Origin: Selenomonadaceae bacterium
Lineage (GTDB): Bacteria > Bacillota > Negativicutes > Selenomonadales > Selenomonadaceae
Assembly (NCBI GenBank): GCA_017390245.1
Contig: JAFPCE010000100.1
Location: 1 to 6,959, forward strand
Reading direction: 5' to 3'
DNA: 6,959 nt
Shown here: one piece after another, positions 1-5,663 of the stretch
Position numbering within the stretch: position 1 is the first letter of the stretch
How the letters are laid out: every line of letters starts with the position of its first letter
Notes under the pieces: model-generated
Databases searched by the model: none
What the model saw: only the letters and a program-made list of their open reading frames with translations
Told to the model about the DNA's origin: nothing
Translations under genes and position numbers: made by a program

Positions 1-105
1 ATGGATTCCATGGGAAAGCAGCAGCTGGTGTACAAGCATGCTATTTCCACTATTACCATGAGCCGTCCTGTAGAGAACTTTGACAAAAAGGCTGCAGAAA
101 TCTGA
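1..105 (+). CDS. hfq: RNA chaperone Hfq, C-terminal fragment (cut by window edge)
   Basis: Reading from base 1, 34 codons run to a TGA at 103-105. The peptide contains LVYKHAIST followed by SRPVE, which matches the Sm2 motif and following residues of Hfq (E. coli has VYKHAIST then PSRPV). Hfq is a ring-shaped hexameric Sm-like protein that binds U-rich and A-rich RNA and helps small RNAs pair with mRNAs in the cytoplasm. The Lys-His pair of YKHA belongs to the proximal RNA-binding face. Only the last part of the Sm fold is present, and the ATG at base 1 is an internal Met of the gene, not its start. The tail after the Sm core is only about 15 residues, far shorter than in E. coli. The gene lies 52 bases before dut with no terminator visible, so the two are probably cotranscribed. 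Confidence 0.88.
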   Translation: MDSMGKQQLVYKHAISTITMSRPVENFDKKAAEI

Positions 106-157
106 GAATACACAGATTTTGCCTTGTAGTGAGTATTACGGGAAAAGGTGAACAATA

Positions 158-622
158 ATGGATAAGAAAAGGCTGCGGGGCTTTGAGGTAGTTAAAGCCT
201 ATGAAGCTGCAGATATTCATTTGCCAAAACGCAAGACAGCTGCCAGTGCCGGCTATGATATTGAAGCGGCTGAGGCCGTGGATTTGCCACCACATCAGGT
301 TACACTAGTGCCAACTGGCTTGAAGGCATATATGCAAAAGGATGAGTACCTGGGCATACATATACGCTCCAGCATAGCAGTGAAAATGCAGCTGAGCTGT
401 ATCAACAGCCAGGGTATCATTGATGCAGACTACTACAATAATCCAGACAACGAAGGCCATATTATGGTGCCATTGGTAAATCACAGCGATGTAGCGGTGC
501 ATATTGGCAAGGGCATTCGCATAGCCCAGGGAATTTTTTATAAATATCTAACTGCAGATGATGATGCTGCAGGTTCAGGTGCAGCCCGTACAGGGGGATT
601 TGGCTCTACAGGAGAAAAATAA
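158..622 (+). CDS. dut: Deoxyuridine 5'-triphosphate nucleotidohydrolase (dUTPase, trimeric type)
   Basis: This 154-residue protein (E. coli Dut is 151) carries all five trimeric dUTPase motifs in order: I AGYDIEA at 31-37, II RSSIAVK at 70-76, III GIIDADYY at 86-93, IV RIAQGIF at 121-127 and V RTGGFGSTG at 144-152. By family knowledge Asp89 is the catalytic base, Tyr92/Tyr93 help exclude ribose and thymine, and the Gly-rich motif V closes over the triphosphate. The enzyme hydrolyses dUTP to dUMP and PPi, keeping uracil out of DNA and feeding dTMP synthesis. Motif III has the longer NNPDNEGH extension seen in many Firmicutes enzymes. The ATG at 158 follows an AAAGGTG ribosome site at 144-150 with 7-base spacing. 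The stop lies one base before the rarA start, so translation is probably coupled. Confidence 0.95.
   Translation: MDKKRLRGFEVVKAYEAADIHLPKRKTAASAGYDIEAAEAVDLPPHQVTLVPTGLKAYMQKDEYLGIHIRSSIAVKMQLSCINSQGIIDADYYNNPDNEGHIMVPLVNHSDVAVHIGKGIRIAQGIFYKYLTADDDAAGSGAARTGGFGSTGEK
610..614 (+). promoter_or_regulatory. Ribosome binding site fixing the rarA start
   Basis: AGGAG ends nine bases before the ATG at 624 and lies inside the last codons of dut. The frame is open further upstream, to an ATG at 558, but that start has no comparable site and would add 22 residues overlapping dut. This site decides for 624. Confidence 0.75.
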
Positions 623-623
623 A

Positions 624-1964
624 ATGGATAATGGTTTTGATTTATTTGCAGCTGCAGCAGAGCAGGAGGCAAAAACCAGCCAGGGCAGATACGAGCCACT
701 GGCACAGCGCATGCGTCCCAGGAATTTCGATGAATTTATCGGGCAGGAGGAAGCAGTAGGTAAAGGCCGTTATCTCAGGCGCATGATTGAAAAGGATCAG
801 CTGCCATCCATGATATTATTTGGTCCGCCAGGTACTGGCAAGACAACTATCGCTCAGATGATTGCAGGCCTCAGCAACAGCAGCTTCAAAAAGCTTAATG
901 CTGTAGCAGCAGGCATTGGTGACATACGGAAAATTGTGGATGAAGCGGCGGAGCAGCGAAAGTACTATCAGAAGCGTACCATTGTGTTTATCGACGAGAT
1001 ACACCGCTTTAACAAAAGCCAGCAGGATGTACTGCTGCCTTATGTAGAGGATGGACGGCTGACGTTAATAGGTGCTACTACAGAAAATCCATTTTTTGAG
1101 GTAAACCATGCTCTTTTAAGCAGAGTGCGCATAGTGCGTTTAACAGCATTAGAAAATGAGCATATTGAAAAAATGCTGGTTCAGGCCTTGAATGACAAGG
1201 AAAGAGGCCTGGGGGAGAGAAATTTAACGTGCACCCAGGAGGCAGTTTCTGCCATAGCTGGTTTTGCCAATGGTGATGGCAGAATGGCATTGAATATGCT
1301 GGAGCAGGCTGCAGCTATGGTGGATGATGGCGCAGAGATAAATATTGAGCTTTTAGAGTCCATCTTAGGTGACAAGCTGCAAAGCTATGACAAAAAGGGA
1401 GACAATCATTATGATACAGTGTCTGCCTTTATTAAAAGCATGCGGGGCAGCGACCCTGATGCTGCTATACACTATTTAGCCAGAATGCTGGCTGGCGGTG
1501 AGGATGTGAATTTTATCGCCCGCAGAGTGGCTATCTGTGCAGCTGAGGACGTGGGCAATGCAGATCCTATGGCTCTGGTGGTAGCTATGGCAGCGGTGCA
1601 GGCAGTGCAGTTTGTAGGTATGCCAGAGGCCAGAATACCATTGGCAGAGGCAGTAACCTATATAGCCTCTGCACCTAAAAGCAATGCTGCTTATATGGCT
1701 ATAGACAGTGCTCTGGGTGATGTGCGCCATAGAAACTGCGGCAGTGTGCCTGTACATTTGCGGGATGCTCACTATAAGGGGGCAGCAAAGCTGGGACATG
1801 GCATAGATTATATTTATCCCCATGATTTTCCTGGCCATTTCAAGGAGCAGCAGTATCTGCCACAGGAAATGCAGGGTGTACGCTACTACCAGCCTAGTGA
1901 AAACGGCAGGGAAGCAAGGCAGCGGGAATATTTGCAGTCATGCTGGGGAAAGCGCTACCAATAA
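624..1964 (+). CDS. rarA: Replication-associated recombination protein RarA (MgsA), AAA+ ATPase
   Basis: From the ATG at 624 the protein has 446 residues, almost exactly the length of E. coli RarA (447). It opens with the family-typical PLAQRMRPRNFDEFIGQ at 25-41, then Walker A GPPGTGKTT at 67-75, Walker B VFIDEIHRF at 121-129, sensor 1 GATTENP at 150-156 and an LLSRVR arginine-finger segment at 164-169. The C-terminal half contains SAFIKSMRGSDPDAA and an AEDVGNADP stretch, both characteristic of the RarA/WRNIP1 tetramerisation region. RarA resembles clamp-loader subunits, binds SSB and DNA ends at stalled forks, and helps fork rescue and recombination. It sits one base after dut and is followed by a terminator, so it is the last gene of the hfq-dut-rarA unit. 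No defects are visible. Confidence 0.94.
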   Translation: MDNGFDLFAAAAEQEAKTSQGRYEPLAQRMRPRNFDEFIGQEEAVGKGRYLRRMIEKDQLPSMILFGPPGTGKTTIAQMIAGLSNSSFKKLNAVAAGIGDIRKIVDEAAEQRKYYQKRTIVFIDEIHRFNKSQQDVLLPYVEDGRLTLIGATTENPFFEVNHALLSRVRIVRLTALENEHIEKMLVQALNDKERGLGERNLTCTQEAVSAIAGFANGDGRMALNMLEQAAAMVDDGAEINIELLESILGDKLQSYDKKGDNHYDTVSAFIKSMRGSDPDAAIHYLARMLAGGEDVNFIARRVAICAAEDVGNADPMALVVAMAAVQAVQFVGMPEARIPLAEAVTYIASAPKSNAAYMAIDSALGDVRHRNCGSVPVHLRDAHYKGAAKLGHGIDYIYPHDFPGHFKEQQYLPQEMQGVRYYQPSENGREARQREYLQSCWGKRYQ

Positions 1965-1978
1965 AATATTCAGGCATA

Positions 1979-2024
1979 AACATCTCTATTGCTGGTTTTA
2001 TAGCTGGCAATGGAGATGTTTTTT
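1979..2024 (+). terminator. Rho-independent terminator after rarA
   Basis: The arms 1979-1992 and 2007-2020 form a 14-bp stem with a single G-U wobble (U1987-G2012) around a 14-base loop, followed by a run of six T from 2019. It begins 14 bases after the rarA stop. A second T-run at 2032-2038 could add strength. Confidence 0.85.
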
Positions 2025-2025
2025 G

Positions 2026-2053
2026 TTGTGGTTTTTTTGAGCTATGTTATAAT
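2026..2053 (+). promoter_or_regulatory. Extended -10 promoter for the rluA-type gene, pepD and dat
   Basis: A perfect TATAAT at 2048-2053 is preceded by TG at 2045-2046, giving an extended -10. The -35 candidate TTGTGG at 2026-2031 is weak, with a 16-base spacer. Transcription would start near 2060, leaving a leader of about 26 bases with an AGGGAGG ribosome site at 2073-2079. The promoter starts just two bases after the preceding terminator, which fits a boundary between two transcription units. Confidence 0.7.
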
Positions 2054-2085
2054 AGGAAAAGTGAATAACTGTAGGGAGGTTTTTT

Positions 2086-3021
2086 ATGGCAGGGAGCAAA
2101 AGAGCTGAGAAAAACTCCAGCCTGAAAAAATATATTGTAGCAGATAAATATGCTGGCATGACGGTGGATGTCTATGTGAAAGATGTTATGCAGGAATCTG
2201 CCAGAAAACGCCAGAAGCTGTTCTTTAACAAAGGCATATATGTCAATGGCAAAGCTGCTCATAGCAAGCGGGTGCTGAATGCTGGCGATATGGTAGCTGT
2301 CCGCCAGTTTAAGGACAGCAGCTACGGTGTAACTCCAGAAGATGGACCAGTTGATGTTCTCTATGAAGATAAGGACTTGCTGGTGGTTAATAAGCCGGCA
2401 GGCATGCTGGTACATCCTGCAGGACAGACCACTAGCGGGACTTTGGCGAATTACCTGGCTATGTACTTTAAGAAGAAAGGACAGGTAGTAACTATCCGGG
2501 CTATTCACCGTCTGGACCGGGATACTACTGGCTGTGTGCTTTTTGCCAAGTCTGGCAAAATTCAGACTGAGCTGGAAAAGCTGCTGGCAGCAGGGCAAAT
2601 CCATCGTGGTTATGAAGCTGTGGTGGAAGGCACAGATATAGAGAATAAATACCCTGATGGCATCATTGATGCTAAAATTGGCAAGGATATTTACCATGCT
2701 AACCGCCGTATGGTTACAGACAAGGGACAAAGGGCAGTTACTCATTTTCAGGTGCTTGCCAAGTCTGATAAATTCAGTCATCTGGCGCTGCAGCTGGAAA
2801 CTGGCCGCACCCATCAGATAAGGGTTCACTTAGCCTATGCAGGTAAACCTGTTTTAGGCGATGCTATGTATGGCCAGGGCAGAGGCAAGGGCGAAAAGCA
2901 GGCATTGCATGCGGTATCTATTGAGTTTACCCATCCTGTAACAGGAGAAGCTATTAAGGTTAAAGCTCCCAGACCAAAGGCTTGGGAAAAGTATATAAAT
3001 ATTTTTAAGAGGTGTAATTGA
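2086..3021 (+). CDS. RluA-family 23S rRNA/tRNA pseudouridine synthase (target not assigned)
   Basis: This 311-residue protein has a small S4-like RNA-binding region at about 18-75 (KRQKLFFNKGIYVNGK and a following AGD turn) and then the RluA catalytic domain. The signature HRLDRDTTG at 141-149 contains the catalytic Asp144, which attacks the target uridine. Downstream are the conserved ETGRTHQIRVHLA at 238-250, GDAMYG at 258-263 and a C-terminal HAVSIEFTHPVTGE. The enzyme isomerises uridine to pseudouridine in structured RNA. Firmicutes carry several RluA paralogues, and sequence alone does not tell whether this one acts on 23S rRNA (RluC/RluD-like) or tRNA. The ATG at 2086 has an AGGGAGG site six bases upstream. 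The stop TGA shares its last base with the pepD ATG, so the two are translationally coupled. Confidence 0.92.
   Translation: MAGSKRAEKNSSLKKYIVADKYAGMTVDVYVKDVMQESARKRQKLFFNKGIYVNGKAAHSKRVLNAGDMVAVRQFKDSSYGVTPEDGPVDVLYEDKDLLVVNKPAGMLVHPAGQTTSGTLANYLAMYFKKKGQVVTIRAIHRLDRDTTGCVLFAKSGKIQTELEKLLAAGQIHRGYEAVVEGTDIENKYPDGIIDAKIGKDIYHANRRMVTDKGQRAVTHFQVLAKSDKFSHLALQLETGRTHQIRVHLAYAGKPVLGDAMYGQGRGKGEKQALHAVSIEFTHPVTGEAIKVKAPRPKAWEKYINIFKRCN
3007..3014 (+). promoter_or_regulatory. Ribosome binding site for pepD, deciding ATG 3021 over TTG 3018
   Basis: AAGAGGTG ends six bases before the ATG at 3021. The adjoining in-frame TTG at 3018 would leave only three bases and is the rarer start codon, so the ATG is chosen. 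Confidence 0.7.
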
Positions 3022-4469
3022 TGTTAGCATTTACTGATGAAGAAATCATAGAAGGAGTATTGGCAGAGTTTCAGCCAATAGCAAATATTCCAAGACCATC
3101 TGGCCATGAAAAGGCTGTCAGCGATTATTTAAAGGGGTTATTTGAATCCATGGGCTGCCAGGTAGTGCAGGATGCAAGTAACAATATTATTGCAGATATG
3201 GCGGCTAGTGCTGGCAAGGAAAATGTGCCACTGACCATTATGCAGGCTCACATGGATATGGTCTGCGTTGCGGAAGAGGGCGTAGAATACGATAAATTCA
3301 ATGATGCTATTAAGCTGGTGAGAAATGGCAATTTCTTAACTGCAGATGGTACCAGCCTGGGTGCTGATGATGGCATCGGCATAGCTACTATTGTCTTTGT
3401 TATGAAGAACCAGAAGGAGCATGGTCCAATCCGCGCGATTATTACCGTAGATGAAGAGACTGGCATGAGCGGTGCTATTAATCTGGATGAAAAATGGCTG
3501 AAGGACGCCAAGTATCTGCTTAACTGTGACTCTGAGGACTATGATTTGCTGACAGTGGGCAGTGCAGGCCATCTTGATGCAGGCTGGCATGGCAATATCC
3601 AGTGGCTGGACACTCCAAAGGGTGAGGCCTATACCCTGACTGTTTCTGGTTTAAAGGGCGGCCATTCTGGTACTGAGATAAACAGCGGTGTGGCTAATGC
3701 CATTAAGGTACTGAATCACTGGCTGGGCACTATTGATTTAAATAATGTGAAATTCTGGCTGGCAGATATTAATGGCGGCAAGGCCCGCAATGTTATTCCA
3801 TCTAAGGCCAGCGCTACTATTGTAGCCCGCTCTTCTCTGGAGAATCTGCAGCGTATTTCCCGTACCTGTGCCAAGCTGTTTGCAGAAAGCTATGGTGATT
3901 TAGAGCCAAATGCTAAATTTACTGTAACTCCAGCAGCTATGCCTGCCAAGGTATTTACCAGAGGCTTTTATAACTCTTTAGAGACCTTGATTCTGGATAT
4001 TCCAAATGGCGCTATGAAGATGTCTGAGCTTAATCCAGCTCTGGTGCAGACCTCTGCTAACCTTGGCATGATTACCACTACAGAAGATAAAGTGGAGCTG
4101 GTGTATATGCCACGTTCTACTGTAGACAGTGATTTAGACGTTATGAAGGGCATCGTGGAAAATCTGGCAGATGGCAAAAACTGGCAGGCTGAAATAGAAG
4201 GCACTTCCCCTGGTTGGGCGGAGCGCAAGGATAGTGAGCTGGCCAAGCTGATGACAGGCATTTTTGAGAAGCAGAACAACAAGCCAATGCGTGTGGCAAC
4301 TATTCATGCAGGTTTGGAGTGCAGCTGGCATTTCAAGAAAAATCCTGATTTGGATATGGTTTCCATCGGTACTAACAACAAGGATATCCATTCTCCTGCT
4401 GAGACACTGGAGCTGGATACCATTCCACCACAGGTACAGCTTATAGCAGAGACTCTGGCAGCAATGTAA
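3021..4469 (+). CDS. pepD: Aminoacyl-histidine dipeptidase PepD (M20C metallopeptidase)
   Basis: The protein has 482 residues; E. coli PepD has 485. M20 motifs appear in order: QAHMDMVC at 75-82 (metal ligand His77, catalytic-site Asp79), GADDGIG at 114-120 (bridging Asp116), VDEETGMSGA at 143-152 (Glu145 general base, Glu146 metal ligand), NCDSED at 168-173 (Asp170) and DIHSP at 455-459 (His457). GGHSG at 213-217 and ARNVIPSKA at 255-263 belong to the lid/dimer domain. These line up closely with the two-zinc site described for Vibrio PepD (His80, Asp119, Glu150, Asp173, His461). The enzyme cleaves Xaa-His and related dipeptides in the cytoplasm, releasing free amino acids. All metal-site residues are present, so it should be active. 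It is coupled to the upstream pseudouridine synthase gene and followed after 56 bases by dat. Confidence 0.93.
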   Translation: MLAFTDEEIIEGVLAEFQPIANIPRPSGHEKAVSDYLKGLFESMGCQVVQDASNNIIADMAASAGKENVPLTIMQAHMDMVCVAEEGVEYDKFNDAIKLVRNGNFLTADGTSLGADDGIGIATIVFVMKNQKEHGPIRAIITVDEETGMSGAINLDEKWLKDAKYLLNCDSEDYDLLTVGSAGHLDAGWHGNIQWLDTPKGEAYTLTVSGLKGGHSGTEINSGVANAIKVLNHWLGTIDLNNVKFWLADINGGKARNVIPSKASATIVARSSLENLQRISRTCAKLFAESYGDLEPNAKFTVTPAAMPAKVFTRGFYNSLETLILDIPNGAMKMSELNPALVQTSANLGMITTTEDKVELVYMPRSTVDSDLDVMKGIVENLADGKNWQAEIEGTSPGWAERKDSELAKLMTGIFEKQNNKPMRVATIHAGLECSWHFKKNPDLDMVSIGTNNKDIHSPAETLELDTIPPQVQLIAETLAAM

Positions 4470-4525
4470 CAGGTAAAGCCGTGACTCTGTTTTAATAAGA
4501 TTTATGACAGTTTTGAGGTGACAGC

Positions 4526-5389
4526 ATGTATAAAGAGATAGCTTATTATGATGGCAAAACTGGTACACCAGATGAAGTGATGATTCCTTTTAATGACCGT
4601 TCCCATTTCTTTGGTGACGGTGTATATGATGCAACTATTGGCGGCAACCATGTTGCCTATTTGCTGGAGGATCATTTAGACAGATTTTATACCAGCGCTA
4701 AATATTTTGATATTAAGATTCCAATGGAAAAGCAGGAATTAGGCAAGCTGATTACTGAGCTTTTGCAGCAGGTAGAGGGTGAGACCCATTTTGTATACTG
4801 GCAGGTTACCCGTGGCACAGCACCCCGTGGTCATGCTTACAGCAAGGACATGCAGGGAAAAATCTGGGTCTACATCTGTCCGTCCAAGGCTGGCAATCCT
4901 AAGCAGGGGATGAAGCTCATAGTCCGCCCAGATACCCGCTTCCTTCATGGCAATGCCAAAACCTTGAATCTGCTGCCTGCAGTTATGGGGACAGAGGCTG
5001 CTGTAGATGCCGGAGCTGACGAATGCGTTCTCCATCGTGATGGCTATGTCACTGAGTGCTGCCACAGCAACGTTCAGATTATCAAGGATGGCATGCTTAT
5101 AACTCATCCTGACGATAACCTGATTCTCCGGGGCATTGCCAAAACTCACATGACAGAAGCCTGCAGACGTTTAGGCATCACTGTTATAGAGAGGGCCTTT
5201 ACCCTGGAGGAAATGTACGATGCAGATGAGGTCATTGTTACTGCATCCTCCTGTATGTGCCAGCATGCTGTAGAAATAGAAGGTAAAAAGGTTGGCGGCA
5301 AAGATCCTGAGACCTTAAAGCTCATTGAGGATGAGGTTATAAGAGAATATCTTGAATATACTGGCCGCAAGACACTTTTAGACGAATAG
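4526..5389 (+). CDS. dat: PLP-dependent aminotransferase class IV, probable D-amino-acid (D-alanine) aminotransferase
   Basis: This 287-residue protein is a fold-type IV aminotransferase. FGDGVYD at 29-35 includes Tyr34, the counterpart of Tyr31 in Bacillus D-amino-acid aminotransferase. YWQVTRGTAPRGH at 91-103 supplies the Arg-x-His carboxylate clamp (Arg101, His103) that marks the D-specific enzymes and is absent from branched-chain aminotransferases. Lys145 in KTLNLL is the PLP Schiff-base lysine and Glu177 in VTE contacts the cofactor nitrogen. Such enzymes interconvert D-alanine plus 2-oxoglutarate with pyruvate plus D-glutamate, a peptidoglycan precursor. Odd points are CCHSN at 178-182, where Bacillus has GSSSN, and SSCMCQH at 241-247, where Bacillus has TTSEITP. 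GAGGTGA at 4515-4521 precedes the ATG. Last gene of its unit, ending at a terminator. A branched-chain or aminodeoxychorismate lyase role is less likely given the Arg-x-His clamp. Confidence 0.85.
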   Translation: MYKEIAYYDGKTGTPDEVMIPFNDRSHFFGDGVYDATIGGNHVAYLLEDHLDRFYTSAKYFDIKIPMEKQELGKLITELLQQVEGETHFVYWQVTRGTAPRGHAYSKDMQGKIWVYICPSKAGNPKQGMKLIVRPDTRFLHGNAKTLNLLPAVMGTEAAVDAGADECVLHRDGYVTECCHSNVQIIKDGMLITHPDDNLILRGIAKTHMTEACRRLGITVIERAFTLEEMYDADEVIVTASSCMCQHAVEIEGKKVGGKDPETLKLIEDEVIREYLEYTGRKTLLDE

Positions 5390-5410
5390 TTTTCATAATT
5401 TAAATACTGT

Positions 5411-5450
5411 AAAATCGGTGTAAATGCTTGTGTTTACACCGATTTTTTTT
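5411..5450 (+). terminator. Strong Rho-independent terminator after dat
   Basis: Arms 5411-5424 and 5433-5446 form a perfect 14-bp stem (core ATCGGTGTAAA) with an 8-base loop and a run of eight T at 5443-5450. The A-rich left arm pairs with the T-run, so it could also work for transcription from the opposite strand. Confidence 0.92.
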
Positions 5451-5506
5451 GTTTTGTGTTTATGAAACGAATATTATAATTTTTATTATGCTCTTAGTTT
5501 AGAATG

Positions 5507-5525
5507 TTAATATGTATACAATTAA
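5507..5525. other. AT-rich near-palindrome upstream of the symporter promoter
   Basis: A central GTATAC (5514-5519) is flanked by TTAATAT on the left and AATTAA on the right. The arms match as inverted repeats if one A (5512) is skipped. It ends six bases before the -35 box, a usual position for a regulator site. In such AT-rich DNA the match may be chance. Confidence 0.25.
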
Positions 5526-5531
5526 GAAATA

Positions 5532-5560
5532 TTGACTTTTGCCTGTGATTTCCTTAAAAT
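5532..5560 (+). promoter_or_regulatory. Sigma-A type promoter for the AGCS symporter gene
   Basis: TTGACT at 5532-5537 (five of six to TTGACA) and TAAAAT at 5555-5560 (five of six to TATAAT) are separated by the ideal 17 bases. Transcription would start near 5567, leaving a leader of roughly 97 bases before the ATG at 5664, long enough for leader-based regulation. Confidence 0.65.
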
Positions 5561-5603
5561 AGCAAACATGACATGCAATCTTTGGGGATTGGTGTAAAAT
5601 AAT

Positions 5604-5649
5604 TCTATTTCATTTCTTGTTTTACTAATTATTTTAAGAATGAAATAGA
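5604..5649 (+). promoter_or_regulatory. 5'-UTR hairpin next to the symporter ribosome binding site
   Basis: TCTATTTCATT at 5604-5614 pairs with AATGAAATAGA at 5639-5649. After a bulged T at 5615, CTT at 5616-5618 pairs with AAG at 5636-5638, leaving a 17-base loop. No T-run follows, so it is not a terminator. The right arm overlaps the AGAGG at 5647-5651 by three bases and stops just before GGGGTGG at 5654-5660. It could therefore affect ribosome access or bind a regulator, but the stem is AT-rich and weak. No known riboswitch core is recognisable. Confidence 0.45.
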
Positions 5650-5663
5650 GGATGGGGTGGACT

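Larger units (their letters stand above)
5451..5663. other. AT-rich intergenic region between dat terminator and symporter
   Basis: Besides the near-palindrome, promoter and hairpin listed separately, I see no small gene with a credible start and ribosome site here, no tRNA-like fold, and no tandem glycine-riboswitch pattern even though AGCS genes often have one. A second TATAAT at 5475-5480 lacks a properly spaced -35. Confidence 0.6.

Noticed and set aside
558..623. Upstream ATG extending RarA by 22 residues
   Set aside because: The extension overlaps dut, has no ribosome site, reads as low-complexity peptide, and would make the protein longer than the family norm. The ATG at 624 has AGGAG and the expected length.
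1476..1838. Minus-strand 120-codon frame opposite rarA
   Set aside because: It lies fully inside the conserved C-terminal half of rarA, with a Cys/His/Ser-rich translation typical of antisense shadow frames.
2047..2829. A 260-codon open frame on the minus strand opposite the pseudouridine synthase gene
   Set aside because: It lies almost wholly antisense to a gene with clear RluA motifs, has a low-complexity Cys/His/Ser-rich translation with no recognisable domain, and lacks a good ribosome site. It is a shadow frame.
3018..3020. TTG start for pepD
   Set aside because: The neighbouring ATG at 3021 has better spacing from AAGAGGTG and is the commoner start codon.
4470..4525. Possible promoter or terminator between pepD and dat
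   Set aside because: No stable hairpin with a T-run and no paired -35/-10 boxes are present. The gap only offers the dat ribosome site, so the genes are taken as one unit.
5475..5480. TATAAT as a second promoter in the 5451-5663 gap
   Set aside because: No -35 lies at proper spacing (the best, TTGTGT, is 15 bases away), and perfect TATAAT matches are frequent by chance in such AT-rich sequence.
5567..5663. Glycine riboswitch before the AGCS symporter
   Set aside because: The leader is only about 97 bases and AT-rich, and lacks the conserved GC-rich junctions and tandem aptamers of that class.
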